In this document: piece by piece, positions 55,600 through 64,000 of the stretch | Position numbering within the stretch: the stretch's first letter is position 1 | Layout: each line of letters opens with the position of its first letter | DNA from: Citromicrobium bathyomarinum | GTDB taxonomy: Bacteria; Pseudomonadota; Alphaproteobacteria; Sphingomonadales; Sphingomonadaceae | Reading direction: 5' to 3' | DNA length: 64,000 nucleotides | Assembly (NCBI GenBank): GCA_001306305.2 | Contig: CP155577.1 | Span: 62,001 to 126,000 of the forward strand | Notes under the pieces: generated by a model | The model's database searches: none | Told to the model about the DNA's origin: nothing | Seen by the model: only the letters and a program-made list of their open reading frames with translations | Program-made: the position numbers and the translations under genes

Positions 55600-56397
55600 A
55601 TGGTTTCTGTCACCACATGGAATATCAATTCGGTCCGCCTGCGCATGCCGCTGGTCGAGCAATTCCTCACCGCCCAAGCGCCCGACGTGCTGTGCCTGCA
55701 GGAGATCAAGTGCGTCGAGGAGCAGTTCCCTGCCAAGGCGTTCCGCGATCTCGGCTATGATCACATCGCGATCCACGGGCAGAAGGGCTATCACGGCGTC
55801 GCCACCGTCAGCCGCCTGCCGTTCAGGGAATTCTCCCGCCACGACTGGCAGGATAATGGCGAGGCGCGCCATATCGGCGTGCAGCTGACCGATCCCGTGC
55901 ATCAGGGCATGGTGATCGAGAACGTCTACGTCCCCGCAGGCGGCGACGTGCCCGACCGGGAGGTAAACGCGAAGTTCGGCCAGAAGCTCGACTTCCTCGA
56001 ACGCATGACGCGCTGGGCCGAAACGGTCGAGCAGCCGACGCTGATCGTGGGCGATTTCAATATCGCCCCGCTCGAAAGCGATGTGTGGAGCCACAAGCAG
56101 CTGCTGAAAGTGGTCAGCCACACGCCGATCGAGGTCGAGGCGCTGCAACGCTTCATGGATGCACACGGCTGGACCGATATCGGGCGCGAGCATGTGCCTG
56201 CGCCGGAGCGCTATTACAGCTGGTGGAGCTATCGCAATCCCAACTGGCAGACCAACGACAAGGGTCGCCGACTCGACCACATGTGGGCCAGCCCCGATCT
56301 GGCGAAGCAGGCCACGCGGCACACGATTCTGGAAGAAGCGCGCAATTGGGAGCGGCCTTCGGACCATGTCCCGCTGACGACGGAGTTCGAGCTCTGA
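55600..56397 (+). CDS. xthA: Exodeoxyribonuclease III
   Basis: 265 residues. EEP-family motifs: TWNINSVRLR (Asn), CLQEIK (Glu), GDFNIAPLE (Asp-Asn) and RLDHMWAS plus DHVPL (Asp-His). It cleaves AP sites and degrades 3' ends during base-excision repair. The ATG at 55600 matches the conserved start. The stop overlaps the apparent CTG start of ribA (CTGA). Confidence 0.95.
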   Translation: MVSVTTWNINSVRLRMPLVEQFLTAQAPDVLCLQEIKCVEEQFPAKAFRDLGYDHIAIHGQKGYHGVATVSRLPFREFSRHDWQDNGEARHIGVQLTDPVHQGMVIENVYVPAGGDVPDREVNAKFGQKLDFLERMTRWAETVEQPTLIVGDFNIAPLESDVWSHKQLLKVVSHTPIEVEALQRFMDAHGWTDIGREHVPAPERYYSWWSYRNPNWQTNDKGRRLDHMWASPDLAKQATRHTILEEARNWERPSDHVPLTTEFEL

Positions 56398-57467
56398 GCG
56401 CGCAGGGCGCAGGCGGCAGCGCCCGCGCGCTGGCGCAGGCGATCGATGCGCTGCGCCATGGCTGGCCGATCCGGGTCGATGACGGCCCCGTATTGCTGCC
56501 GGTCGAGACTGCGGCAGAACCCGATGCGAGCGGCGCGCGGATGCTGATCGCGGCGGCGCGCGCGCAGACGCTCAAGCTGGCCAACCGGCGTGAAGCCGCC
56601 GTCCCCCACGCGCCGGTGCTGATCGAGGGGAGCGATCGCTTCACGCTCGATCTTGCGCGCGCGGTGGCGGACCCCGCGCTCGACCTTGCAAACCCGATGA
56701 AGGGTCCGTTCCGCGCGGTCGCGCTGCCCGAGGCAGAGTGGCCCGCGACCGCGCTCGAGATCGCCCGACGCGCGGGCGTGCTGCCCGCCTTCATGATCGA
56801 CCCCGCACCGTGCGAAGAACCGCTCGATGTCACAACCGCCGATCTCGCCGCGTTCTCCGCGCCCGATACGCTGCGGATCGCAGCGCGCTCCCGCCTGCCG
56901 ACCGCCGCTGCCGAGCAGGCCGAGATCGCGGTGTTCCGCTCGCCCGCGGACCTGCGCGAACATGCCGCGCTGATTATCGGGCGGCAGAACGCCGACCGTG
57001 TGCCGCTGGTGCGCCTCCATTCCGAATGCCTGACCGGCGACGTGTTCGGCAGCCTCAAGTGCGATTGCGGCCCGCAGCTCGATGCCGCGCTGGCGACCTT
57101 TGCCAAGGAAGCGGAGAATGGTGGCTATGGCGTTGTGCTCTATATGCGGCAGGAAGGCCGCGGGATCGGCCTGATCAACAAGCTGCGCGCGTACCAGTTG
57201 CAGGATCAGGGGCACGACACAGTCGAGGCGAACCTGCGGCTAGGCCTGCCCGACGAGGCGCGAGACTTTCCCATTGCGGGACGCATGCTTTCACTACTGG
57301 GGATTCCACGCATACGTCTGCTGACCAACAACCCGGCGAAGGTTACCGCGCTTGCCGAATCAGGCATCACCATCGTCGAAAGGGTTCCCTTGAGCGCGGG
57401 CATCAACCCCCACAACACACGCTATCTCGCGACGAAGCGCGACCGTTCCGGCCACCTTCTGCCATGA
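56394..57467 (+). CDS. ribA: GTP cyclohydrolase II with extra N-terminal domain
   Basis: 357 residues from a CTG start. The C-terminal half is the RibA fold: VRLHSECLTGDVFGSLKCDCGPQL (zinc Cys residues) and YMRQEGRGIGLINKLRAY. The N-terminal 150 residues resemble a worn-down DHBP synthase (RibB) domain (ALRHGWPIRVDDGPVLLP). It opens GTP to start riboflavin synthesis. No ATG, GTG or TTG lies near the expected start; the CTG at 56394 overlaps the xthA stop as CTGA. A TTG upstream would overlap xthA by about 50 nt. Confidence 0.88.
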   Translation: MSAQGAGGSARALAQAIDALRHGWPIRVDDGPVLLPVETAAEPDASGARMLIAAARAQTLKLANRREAAVPHAPVLIEGSDRFTLDLARAVADPALDLANPMKGPFRAVALPEAEWPATALEIARRAGVLPAFMIDPAPCEEPLDVTTADLAAFSAPDTLRIAARSRLPTAAAEQAEIAVFRSPADLREHAALIIGRQNADRVPLVRLHSECLTGDVFGSLKCDCGPQLDAALATFAKEAENGGYGVVLYMRQEGRGIGLINKLRAYQLQDQGHDTVEANLRLGLPDEARDFPIAGRMLSLLGIPRIRLLTNNPAKVTALAESGITIVERVPLSAGINPHNTRYLATKRDRSGHLLP

Positions 57468-58009
57468 GATTGCCGACCATCCGGGAAGAAGTCGAAAACG
57501 ACATCCCGGCAATTCGCGCTCTGACCCGCGCTGCCTTCGCCCATGCGGAACACTCGCAGGGGAATGAGCAAGACATCATCGATACGCTGCGACGCGACGG
57601 GGACCTGACCCTGTCGCTGGTGGCAACCAATATGGACGAGGCGGTAATCGGTCATATCGCGTTTTCCCCGGTCAGTATGTCCGACGGGACGCGAGACTGG
57701 TATGCGGCGGGGCCGATTTCAGTGATGCCGACGCGGCAACGTACGGGCATCGGATCGCAGCTTGCCGAAGAAAGCCTTTCGCGGATGCGCGCGTTGGGCG
57801 CCAAAGGTATCGTGCTGCTCGGCGAGCCAGACTATTATGCCCGCTACGGTTTCCGTCCCGATCCCGGGCTTGTCTTACCCGGTGCCCCGCCGGAGCATTT
57901 CCAGGTCCGGATGCTGGTCAGTGGCCCCCGGCCCGCAGGCATCGTCACCTACGCGTCGGCCTTCGGAGCCCAGCCCCCGCGGTCGAGCGCCGCACCGGAA
58001 ATCAGATAG
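57464..58009 (+). CDS. GNAT-family N-acetyltransferase
   Basis: 181 residues. The acetyl-CoA pyrophosphate-binding loop is in MPTRQRTGIGSQLAEESL (Q/RxxGxG/A pattern), preceded by GPISV. The closing EPDYYARYGFRPDPGLVLPG is typical of the YhbS-like group. The substrate is unknown. ATGA overlap with the ribA stop (57464-57467) puts it in the same operon. Confidence 0.88.
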   Translation: MRLPTIREEVENDIPAIRALTRAAFAHAEHSQGNEQDIIDTLRRDGDLTLSLVATNMDEAVIGHIAFSPVSMSDGTRDWYAAGPISVMPTRQRTGIGSQLAEESLSRMRALGAKGIVLLGEPDYYARYGFRPDPGLVLPGAPPEHFQVRMLVSGPRPAGIVTYASAFGAQPPRSSAAPEIR

Positions 58010-58092
58010 GCCGAGCTTTTCGCGATCGGCGCATTCCGGTTTTCCGACCCTGCTTACTTGGCATGTGGCTGCGGAAACGGCCGAAATGATCG

Positions 58093-58122
58093 CCCCGGCC
58101 CCGGCCCCGGCCCCGGCCCCGG
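58093..58122. repeat. Hexanucleotide tandem repeat (CCCCGG)5
   Basis: Five perfect CCCCGG units in the 121-nt gap between the convergent GNAT and beta-helix genes. Unstable in replication and a possible slippage site, but it lies outside any supported gene. Confidence 0.85.
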
Positions 58123-58130
58123 CATCGACG

Positions 58131-59141
58131 TCAGCGCCGCTGGAAGGGCGTGAGGCCGGCACCCAGACGGTTGTCGTCGATCCGGAGGTTGGCCCCGGTC
58201 CAGTCCGCGACGAAGGCCGACTGGCGCGACAGCGAGGGCACGAAACGCGCGTCGTTGCCCGCGATCACCAGCCCGTCTGAACTATGGGTTTGCTCTTCGG
58301 CACCCACTGCGATGAACGCGGAGTAGTTCTCCTTGTCCTCGCCCTGGACGAACCAGTTATTGGTGATCTGCCCGCGCGCACCCTGCGGCAGGTCGATCAT
58401 GTAATTGGTTTCGCGGCCATTCGAATCGTCGAAGCTGGAGGCCGCGATCTCGACCATCGCCGCGCGCGCCTTCACGTAATGGCCGCCCGTGCCCTGTTCG
58501 AACCGGCTGCGGGTCACGCGCAGGTGGCCGATATCGCCGGTATAGATCGAATGGGCGCAGCCGCCCGAGTTCTCGCAGGTGCCCAGCCGGGTGAAGGTGG
58601 ATCGGTCGACCACCAGCCGCATCTGGTCGTCATGGCCGGTCAGGATGCCCTGCTGGCTATCGCGGAACCAGGAATTGGCCACAGTCAGCGTGCCCGCTTC
58701 CTGGCGGATACCCGCGCCATTGCCGTCCGCGACCGCGATATTGCTGAAGATAAGGCCCGAAACGCTCGCCTCGGTGCCGCGCAGGACCAGCGCCGCCTTG
58801 CCTTCGCACGCGGTGCCGGTGAACTCGGCGCTGCCCGGCTCGCTCGCAAGAAAAGCGATCCTTCCTGCCTGCTGCACCGCGCACTGGCGATAGGTGCCCG
58901 GCGCGATGGCGATGCTGCCCTCGCCCGATCCGATCGCATCGACGGCGGCCTGCAAGGTGGGGTATCCACGATTGGTCTCGACCACGACGAACGGGGGGTT
59001 GGGCGTCTGCGCCATCAGCGCCGCCAGCGGGATCAGCGCGATCGCCGCCACCGCGACCAGCGTGGCCAGAAGCATCGACGGTCGGCCAAGCACGGGCCGA
59101 TCGACGAAGGTGGGGCTGATGCGGTCGCTATCGTGGGTCAT
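58131..59141 (-). CDS. Right-handed parallel beta-helix protein, membrane-anchored
   Basis: 336 residues. One hydrophobic helix (about 23-44, LLATLVAVAAIALIPLAALM) is a signal anchor or signal peptide; the rest is an extracytoplasmic beta-helix with repeated turns (TLQAAVDAIGSGEGSIAIAPGTY, SVSGLIFSNIAV, LTVANSWFRDSQQGI, RLVVDRSTFTRLG, HLRVTRSRFEQG, MVEIAASSFDDS). The layout resembles pectate-lyase-like or NosD-like proteins; the ligand cannot be told. The ATG at 59141 precedes the membrane helix. Confidence 0.78.
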   Translation of the reverse strand: MTHDSDRISPTFVDRPVLGRPSMLLATLVAVAAIALIPLAALMAQTPNPPFVVVETNRGYPTLQAAVDAIGSGEGSIAIAPGTYRQCAVQQAGRIAFLASEPGSAEFTGTACEGKAALVLRGTEASVSGLIFSNIAVADGNGAGIRQEAGTLTVANSWFRDSQQGILTGHDDQMRLVVDRSTFTRLGTCENSGGCAHSIYTGDIGHLRVTRSRFEQGTGGHYVKARAAMVEIAASSFDDSNGRETNYMIDLPQGARGQITNNWFVQGEDKENYSAFIAVGAEEQTHSSDGLVIAGNDARFVPSLSRQSAFVADWTGANLRIDDNRLGAGLTPFQRR

Positions 59142-59306
59142 GGGCGACAGGCGTAGGATGGAATGGTTAACAAGCCGCAAAGCCTTTGCATGCTGAATGG
59201 GCCGCATTTCCCTTTGCCCCGGGCGCGCAGCTCTGCTTAGTTTGCTCCAGCGCGCGCGGCGCATGCCTGCCGCCCCGCGCGGCATATTCCAACGGAGGAT
59301 CCGCAC

Positions 59307-59642
59307 ATGAAATTCACGACCCGGATGGGGCTGGCTGGGGTGCTCGGCGCGAGTGCGCTGGCGCTGGCCGCCTGTGGCGATTCGGACGACGCGAGTGACG
59401 AAGTCGTTGCCGAAGATGTCGAGGTCGTCGCCGACGACGCGATGGACGGCGTCGCCGACGAACCGATCGAAGACGACTCGGCCATGCCCGAAGCGCCGCC
59501 GCCCGCCCCGGCGAGCGAAGGCCCTACCGCCGAAGAACGCGCCGAGGCCGATCGCGAGAAGATGCAGAGCGATGCCGAGGCTGCCACAGCAGCTGCCGCC
59601 GACATCCAGGCCGAACTTGACAACATGAAGACTGAAAACTGA
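59307..59642 (+). CDS. Small acidic lipoprotein
   Basis: 111 residues. Lipobox LAAC (Cys about residue 23). The mature chain is very acidic (runs of Asp/Glu with a Pro/Ala linker), then a helix EERAEADREKMQSDAEAATAA near the end. It probably sits on the periplasmic side of an envelope membrane; function unknown. A strong terminator follows the stop. A GGAGGA site precedes the ATG. Confidence 0.78.
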   Translation: MKFTTRMGLAGVLGASALALAACGDSDDASDEVVAEDVEVVADDAMDGVADEPIEDDSAMPEAPPPAPASEGPTAEERAEADREKMQSDAEAATAAAADIQAELDNMKTEN

Positions 59643-59650
59643 GTATGACT

Positions 59651-59687
59651 CGGGGCGGCCCGCGTTCCGGGCCGCCCCGGCTTTCTG
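59651..59687 (+). terminator. Strong rho-independent terminator
   Basis: CGGGGCGGCCCG (59651-59662) pairs perfectly with CGGGCCGCCCCG (59668-59679), a five-base loop, then GCTTTCT. Ends the lipoprotein transcript. Confidence 0.85.
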
Positions 59688-59713
59688 CCGCGATAAGAAT
59701 ATAAGGGATGATC

Positions 59714-60883
59714 ATGTCGGGAATGGATGCCGAGGTCTTCGACCAGTTTATCGAACAGCTATGGCGCTACGTGCACGAGCGGCTGATTCCTGCTGAGAAA
59801 GACGTGATCGCGGCCAACGCGATTCCAGAAGAAATTCTCGACGAGATGCGCGAGATGGGCCTGTTCGGCCTGACCATGCCGGAGGAATACGGCGGTGCGG
59901 GGATGAACACCTCGCAATATGTCGAGACGATCCGCGTGCTGTCCTACGCCCTGCCGGCCTATCGATCGATCACCTCGATCAACCTCGGCATGGTGTGCAC
60001 CGCGCTGAAGAAGTCGGGCACAGAGGCGCAGAAGGCCGAGTGGCTGCCCCGCCTTGCCGCGGGCGAAATCGCGTGTTTCGGCCTGACCGAGCCGGGCAGC
60101 GGCTCCGACAGCGCCGCGATGCAGACCACCGCGGTGAAGGACGGCAACGGCTATCGGCTGAACGGCTCCAAACGCTACATCACCAACGCGCCCTTCGCGA
60201 AGCTGGGCCTGATCATGGCGCGCACCAGCAAGGAGCCGCTGCCCAAGAACGCGCACGTTTCCGCGTTCCTCGTCGATATGGAAAAGGCGGGTGTCACGGT
60301 GGGCAAACCCGACAAGAAGATGGGCCAGGAAGGCAGCCAGATCGCCGACATCTATCTCGACGATGTGCATGTCGATGGCGACGCGCTGCTCGGCGGCGAG
60401 GAAGGCCAGGGCTTCCGCACCGCGATGATGAGCCTCGACAACGGGCGGCTCTCCGTCGCGGCGGCAAGCGCGGGCTACGCGCGCCGCATCCTCGATACCG
60501 CGATGCGCTACGCTCAGGACCGCAAGGCCTTCGGCGAACCGATCAACCAGTTCCAGCTGATCCAGGCGATGCTCGCGGACAGCGAGTCGGAAATCTACGC
60601 CGCCGAATGCATGCTCAAGGACGCGACCGCCAAGGTCGATGCGGACGAGCCCTCGCTGCTGCCCGCCGCGAGCACCAAGCTGTTCGCCTCCGAGATGTGC
60701 AACCGCGTGGCCGACCGCTGCGTACAGATCCACGGCGGTGCGGGCTATCTGGCCGAATACGAGGCAGAGCGGTTCTATCGCGACAGCCGGATCTACACGA
60801 TCTACGAAGGCACCAGCCAGATCATGCAGCTGGTGATCGCCAAGGCCATGCTGCGCAACTTCGCCAATGGGGCGCAGGGCTGA
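59714..60883 (+). CDS. Acyl-CoA dehydrogenase
   Basis: 389 residues. ACAD motifs: CFGLTEPGSGSDSAAMQTTA, RYITNAPFAKLGLIMART and, near the end, the catalytic Glu in TIYEGTSQIMQLVIAKAMLR. It oxidises an acyl-CoA to the 2-enoyl-CoA. ATG at 59714 sits 6 nt after AAGGG, better than the in-frame ATG at 59708. The stop overlaps the thiolase start (TGATG), and a MaoC-type hydratase follows, so the three form a beta-oxidation-like operon; the acyl chain is not known. Confidence 0.92.
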   Translation: MSGMDAEVFDQFIEQLWRYVHERLIPAEKDVIAANAIPEEILDEMREMGLFGLTMPEEYGGAGMNTSQYVETIRVLSYALPAYRSITSINLGMVCTALKKSGTEAQKAEWLPRLAAGEIACFGLTEPGSGSDSAAMQTTAVKDGNGYRLNGSKRYITNAPFAKLGLIMARTSKEPLPKNAHVSAFLVDMEKAGVTVGKPDKKMGQEGSQIADIYLDDVHVDGDALLGGEEGQGFRTAMMSLDNGRLSVAAASAGYARRILDTAMRYAQDRKAFGEPINQFQLIQAMLADSESEIYAAECMLKDATAKVDADEPSLLPAASTKLFASEMCNRVADRCVQIHGGAGYLAEYEAERFYRDSRIYTIYEGTSQIMQLVIAKAMLRNFANGAQG

Positions 60884-62103
60884 TGGCTCAGCTGCGCCGC
60901 GCCGCGATCGTCTCGCCGCTCCGCACGCCGGTGGGGCGGTTCCTTGGGACGCTGACCCCGCTTGAGGCGGGGCCGCTCGCCGCGATCATCATCAAGGCAC
61001 TGGTCGAACGCTCGGGCGTCGATCCCTCGCGCGTCGACGATGTTGTCTTCGCACAAGGCTACGGCAGCGGCGAAGCACCGGCGATCGGGCGCTGGTCCTG
61101 GCTCGCCGCCGACATGCCGATCGAGACGCCCGGCTTCCAGCTGGACCGGCGCTGCGGGTCGGGCCTTCAGGCCGTGATCGAGGCGGCGATGATGGTGCAG
61201 ACCGGCGCGGCGGACTGCGTGCTGGCGGGCGGCGTCGAGTCGATGTCCAATGTCGAGCACTACACCACCAAGGCGCGCCACGGCGCGAAGATGGGCGACC
61301 TCTCGCTCTACGACCGGCTGACGCGCGGCCGCCTGATGAGCCAGCCGATCGAGCGCTTCGGGGTGATCTCGGGCATGATCGAGACGGCGGAGAACCTCGC
61401 GAAGGATTACGACATCAGCCGCGAGGCGGCGGATGAATACGCGGTCGCCTCGCACCAGAAAGCCGCCGCCGCGTGGGACGCAGGCAAGTTTGATGCGCAG
61501 CTGGTGCCAGTCGATGTGCCGCAGCGCCGCAAAGATCCGATCCTCTTCGACCGCGACGAAGGCTTTCGCCCCGATGCCTCGATGGAGAGCCTCGGATCCT
61601 TGCGCGCGATCGAGAAGGACGGGATCGTCACCGCGGGCAACGCCAGCCAGCAGAACGATGCCGCCGCCGCATGCCTCGTCGTGTCGGAAGACAAGCTGGC
61701 CGAGCTCGGCCTCGAACCGCTGCTGTGGTTCGAAGGCTGGGCCGCCGCCGGGTGCGATCCGGCGCGCATGGGGATCGGCCCCGTGCCAGCCACCGAGCGG
61801 CTCTTCGCACGCACCGGTAAAGGCTGGGACGATATCGATCTGGTCGAACTGAACGAGGCGTTCGCGCCGCAGGTGCTCGCCGTGCTCAAGGGCTGGGGCT
61901 GGAGCGAAGACGATTCGCGCCGCGACATGCTCAACGTCAACGGGTCGGGCATCTCGCTCGGCCACCCGATCGGCGCGACCGGCGTGCGCATTCTCGCGGA
62001 TATGGCACACGAGCTGCACCGGCGCGAAGGGCGCTACGCGCTCGAGACGATGTGCATCGGCGGCGGACAGGGCCTCGCCGCGCTGTTCGAACGCGCCGCC
62101 TGA
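60883..62103 (+). CDS. Acetyl-CoA acetyltransferase (thiolase)
   Basis: 406 residues. The first catalytic Cys is in FQLDRRCGSGLQAVIEAAM, the His in GSGISLGHPIGATG and the second Cys in METMCIGGGQG (written here by position about 360-400). It condenses or cleaves acyl-CoA with CoA. Coupled by TGATG on both sides to the dehydrogenase and the hydratase gene. Chain-length preference is unknown. Confidence 0.94.
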   Translation: MAQLRRAAIVSPLRTPVGRFLGTLTPLEAGPLAAIIIKALVERSGVDPSRVDDVVFAQGYGSGEAPAIGRWSWLAADMPIETPGFQLDRRCGSGLQAVIEAAMMVQTGAADCVLAGGVESMSNVEHYTTKARHGAKMGDLSLYDRLTRGRLMSQPIERFGVISGMIETAENLAKDYDISREAADEYAVASHQKAAAAWDAGKFDAQLVPVDVPQRRKDPILFDRDEGFRPDASMESLGSLRAIEKDGIVTAGNASQQNDAAAACLVVSEDKLAELGLEPLLWFEGWAAAGCDPARMGIGPVPATERLFARTGKGWDDIDLVELNEAFAPQVLAVLKGWGWSEDDSRRDMLNVNGSGISLGHPIGATGVRILADMAHELHRREGRYALETMCIGGGQGLAALFERAA

Positions 62104-62951
62104 TGGCCACCGACTGGTCTGACTGGATCGGGCGCGAGGCGCGCGCTGCCGAACGCCTCGACGAGTCGCTCGCGGCACGCTGGCTCGCAACGCTCGACCT
62201 CACTGCGCCTGAGGATGCCGCGTTGCCGCAGGGCATCCACTTCGCCCTGTGCACGCCGCAGGCACCGACCGCGATGCTGGGCGAAGACGGGCATCCGGCA
62301 AGGTCGGACGACCCGGCAAGCCTCTACCCGCCGATCGACCTGCCCCGGCGGATGTGGGCGGGCAGCGAGATCGCGTTCCTGCGCCCCTTGATGCTCGGCG
62401 ACCGGATCGACAAGCTCAGCCGCGTGGTCAGCCTTTCGGAAAAGGAAGGGCGCAGCGGTCGCCTCGCCTTTCTGGAGCTGGAACACGAGATCGCCGCCAA
62501 TGGCGAGCCCGCAATCCGCGAGCGTCAGACGCTGGTCTATCGTGAGGCCGCCGCACCCGATGCGCCGCTGGTGCCGCCAGTGGTGGGCGAAAAGCTGTTC
62601 GATCCCAAGGCATGGGACCGGGTGCAGACGATGGTGCCGTCCGAGGCGCTGCTGTTTCGCTTCTCCGCACTCACCTTCAACACGCACCGGATCCACTACG
62701 ATGCGCCCTATGCGCGCGAGGTCGAGCGCTATCGCGGGCCGGTGGTCCACGGGCCGCTGCTTGCGACTCTGCTGCTTCAGCTTGCGGCAGAGGTCGCGGG
62801 ACCGGTCGCCTCCTTCGGTTTCTCCGCCCGTTCGCCTGCGATCGTGGGAGACACGCTGCACTTGGCCGTTCGCGAGCAGGGCGATACGATGCAACTGGCA
62901 GCCCTCAATGACGCAGGCGCGGTGCTGACCACGGCGCAGGCCAGCCGCTAG
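62103..62951 (+). CDS. MaoC-type acyl-CoA hydratase (mesaconyl-CoA hydratase-like)
   Basis: 282 residues: an N-terminal FAS1-type dehydratase domain (about 1-140; DLPRRMWAGSEIAFLRPLMLGDRI) and a C-terminal hot-dog domain with the hydratase-like FNTHRIHYDAPYARE (about 198-212) and VVHGPLLATLLLQLA. The architecture is like the two-domain mesaconyl-C4-CoA hydratases. TGATG overlap with the thiolase gene. Probably hydrates a branched or dicarboxylic enoyl-CoA made by the first gene of the operon. Confidence 0.85.
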   Translation: MATDWSDWIGREARAAERLDESLAARWLATLDLTAPEDAALPQGIHFALCTPQAPTAMLGEDGHPARSDDPASLYPPIDLPRRMWAGSEIAFLRPLMLGDRIDKLSRVVSLSEKEGRSGRLAFLELEHEIAANGEPAIRERQTLVYREAAAPDAPLVPPVVGEKLFDPKAWDRVQTMVPSEALLFRFSALTFNTHRIHYDAPYAREVERYRGPVVHGPLLATLLLQLAAEVAGPVASFGFSARSPAIVGDTLHLAVREQGDTMQLAALNDAGAVLTTAQASR

Positions 62952-63021
62952 TTTGCGAGCGGTTCGTCGTTAAAATCGGCATAAATTGTTTCGTTACCCG
63001 CGAAGTGCTATCTGCACGGGC

Positions 63022-63963
63022 ATGGACGCAGTACTCGAACGCAAGCCCGATTTTTCGCAAATACCCGTCATGCCCGACGACGTATTCACCGCGCCGCTCA
63101 AGCGGCCGGCGCATGTCGGGGAGGACTGGCTCGAACCCAAGCAGACCGAGTACGACAGCGAGGACGACCGGATCTGGGACGATCTGTTCGCCCGCCAGAT
63201 GGAAATCCTGCCTGGACGGGCGGCGACCGCTTTTCTCGAAGGGCTGGAGCGACTCGACCTGGGCGCGGGCGGCGTACCCGAATTCGGCGAGCTGTCCGAG
63301 TCGCTCGACAAGCTGACCGGGTGGAGCGTGGTACCCGTACCGATGCTGATCCCCGATCACATCTTCTTCTGGCACCTCGCCAACCGGCGCTTCCCCGCGG
63401 GCAATTTCATCCGCACGCGCGAAACCTTCGACTACATCCAGGAACCCGACGTGTTCCACGATGTGTTCGGCCACGTGCCGATGCTGACCAACCCGGTCTT
63501 CGCCGATTACATGCAGGAATATGGCCGCGCAGGCTGGCGTGCGATGAAGCATAACCGCCTCAAGGCACTCGGCGCGCTGTACTGGTACACGGTCGAATTC
63601 GGCCTGATCATGGAAGGCGGGAATGATCTGCGCGCCTATGGCGCAGGGATTCTCTCAGGCCCGACCGAGGCTGTGTTCTCGGTCGAGGCGAAGAGCCCCA
63701 ACCGGATCATGCTCAACGTCGATCGTGTGATGCGGACCGATTATGTGATCTCGGACCTGCAGCCGACCTATTTCGTGATCGAAAGCTTCGAGGATCTGTA
63801 TCGCAAGACGGTCGAGCGCGATTTCGAGACGCTCTACCAGAAGCTGCCGCCGTCCTTCACCTACGCCAATTCGGCGGTGATCGACGTGGACAATGTGGTC
63901 AATGTCGGCACGCAGGAATACCTGCTGCGTGGCGGGCGCGGCAGCAGCGCACGGCCCGTATAG
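63022..63963 (+). CDS. phhA: Phenylalanine 4-monooxygenase
   Basis: 313 residues. The non-haem iron centre of aromatic amino-acid hydroxylases is clear: the two His ligands in DVFHDVFGHVPML (about 149-161) and the Glu in YWYTVEFGLIME. The tetrahydropterin site FFWHLANRRFPAGNFIR lies before it. It turns phenylalanine into tyrosine using tetrahydrobiopterin-like pterin and oxygen. No regulatory ACT domain, as in bacterial enzymes. The ATG at 63022 is the first in frame with a sensible N-terminus. Confidence 0.95.
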   Translation: MDAVLERKPDFSQIPVMPDDVFTAPLKRPAHVGEDWLEPKQTEYDSEDDRIWDDLFARQMEILPGRAATAFLEGLERLDLGAGGVPEFGELSESLDKLTGWSVVPVPMLIPDHIFFWHLANRRFPAGNFIRTRETFDYIQEPDVFHDVFGHVPMLTNPVFADYMQEYGRAGWRAMKHNRLKALGALYWYTVEFGLIMEGGNDLRAYGAGILSGPTEAVFSVEAKSPNRIMLNVDRVMRTDYVISDLQPTYFVIESFEDLYRKTVERDFETLYQKLPPSFTYANSAVIDVDNVVNVGTQEYLLRGGRGSSARPV

Positions 63964-63977
63964 GGCTCTGCCCACAC

Positions 63978-64000
63978 GCACCCCGGCACGGGTGCCTTTC
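63978..64000 (+). terminator. Probable rho-independent terminator after phhA
   Basis: GCACCC (63978-63983) / GGGTGC (63990-63995), followed by CTTTC at the window edge. The T-run is cut off by the window end. Confidence 0.6.

Overview
This is about 64 kb of a GC-rich alphaproteobacterial chromosome. Gene content points to Sphingomonadales, most likely an Erythrobacteraceae-type marine heterotroph: an lgt-MidA pair, a GAF-PAS-HWE histidine kinase, acyl-CoA catabolism, a separate phenylalanine hydroxylase and a COG4705 membrane protein. The placement is inferred from gene style; no rRNA is present to confirm it. No tRNA, rRNA, CRISPR array or prophage was seen. Genes are densely packed and many neighbours overlap by 1-4 nt (GTGA, TTGA, CTGA, ATGA or TGATG junctions), so translational coupling is common.

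Layout. 1-3.6 kb: a truncated acyltransferase, a BaiN/HI0933-type flavoprotein and a UshA-like lipoprotein nucleotidase. 3.7-7.9 kb (minus strand): a leucine-catabolism operon (isovaleryl-CoA dehydrogenase, PhnA-like protein, SpoU-type RNA methyltransferase, methylcrotonyl-CoA carboxylase beta subunit) with an AT-rich membrane-protein gene attached at its 3' end. 8-12 kb: HWE kinase and a two-gene osmolyte-type ABC transporter whose permease is fused to its binding protein. 12-19 kb: DUF2147 protein, MidA, Lgt, an acyl-CoA synthetase-like enzyme and GlnD. 19-22.2 kb: an accessory island (see below). 22.2-26 kb: YggS, ThiE-like protein, FtsK. 26-35.3 kb: a TetR-controlled oxidoreductase pair, several membrane proteins, PstS with a candidate Pho box, alanine dehydrogenase, SDR. 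35-45 kb: small envelope proteins, a DUF2975/XRE pair, thioesterase, HAD phosphatase, three peptidases, VOC and cupin proteins. 45-48 kb: an EF-hand protein encoded just ahead of a two-component system. 48-58 kb: HerA-type ATPase, PabBC fusion, RluA, ArfB, L33, LolA, alkaline phosphatase, Xth, RibA, GNAT. 58-64 kb: beta-helix protein, acidic lipoprotein, a three-gene acyl-CoA operon (dehydrogenase, thiolase, MaoC-type hydratase) and phenylalanine 4-monooxygenase.

The most unusual locus is 19.2-22.2 kb. Three genes are linked by TGATG start/stop overlaps: a pentapeptide-repeat protein with a C-terminal two-helix membrane module, a minimal nucleotidyltransferase with a helical C-terminus, and a small helical protein. 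Their base composition is less GC-rich than the flanks. A 955-bp IS5-family element with a TAA target duplication has split the first gene; removing the element and one TAA restores a continuous 343-codon frame ending exactly in the coupling overlap. I regard it as a candidate undescribed membrane-effector plus nucleotidyltransferase system, now broken in this strain. Its function is not shown by the sequence.
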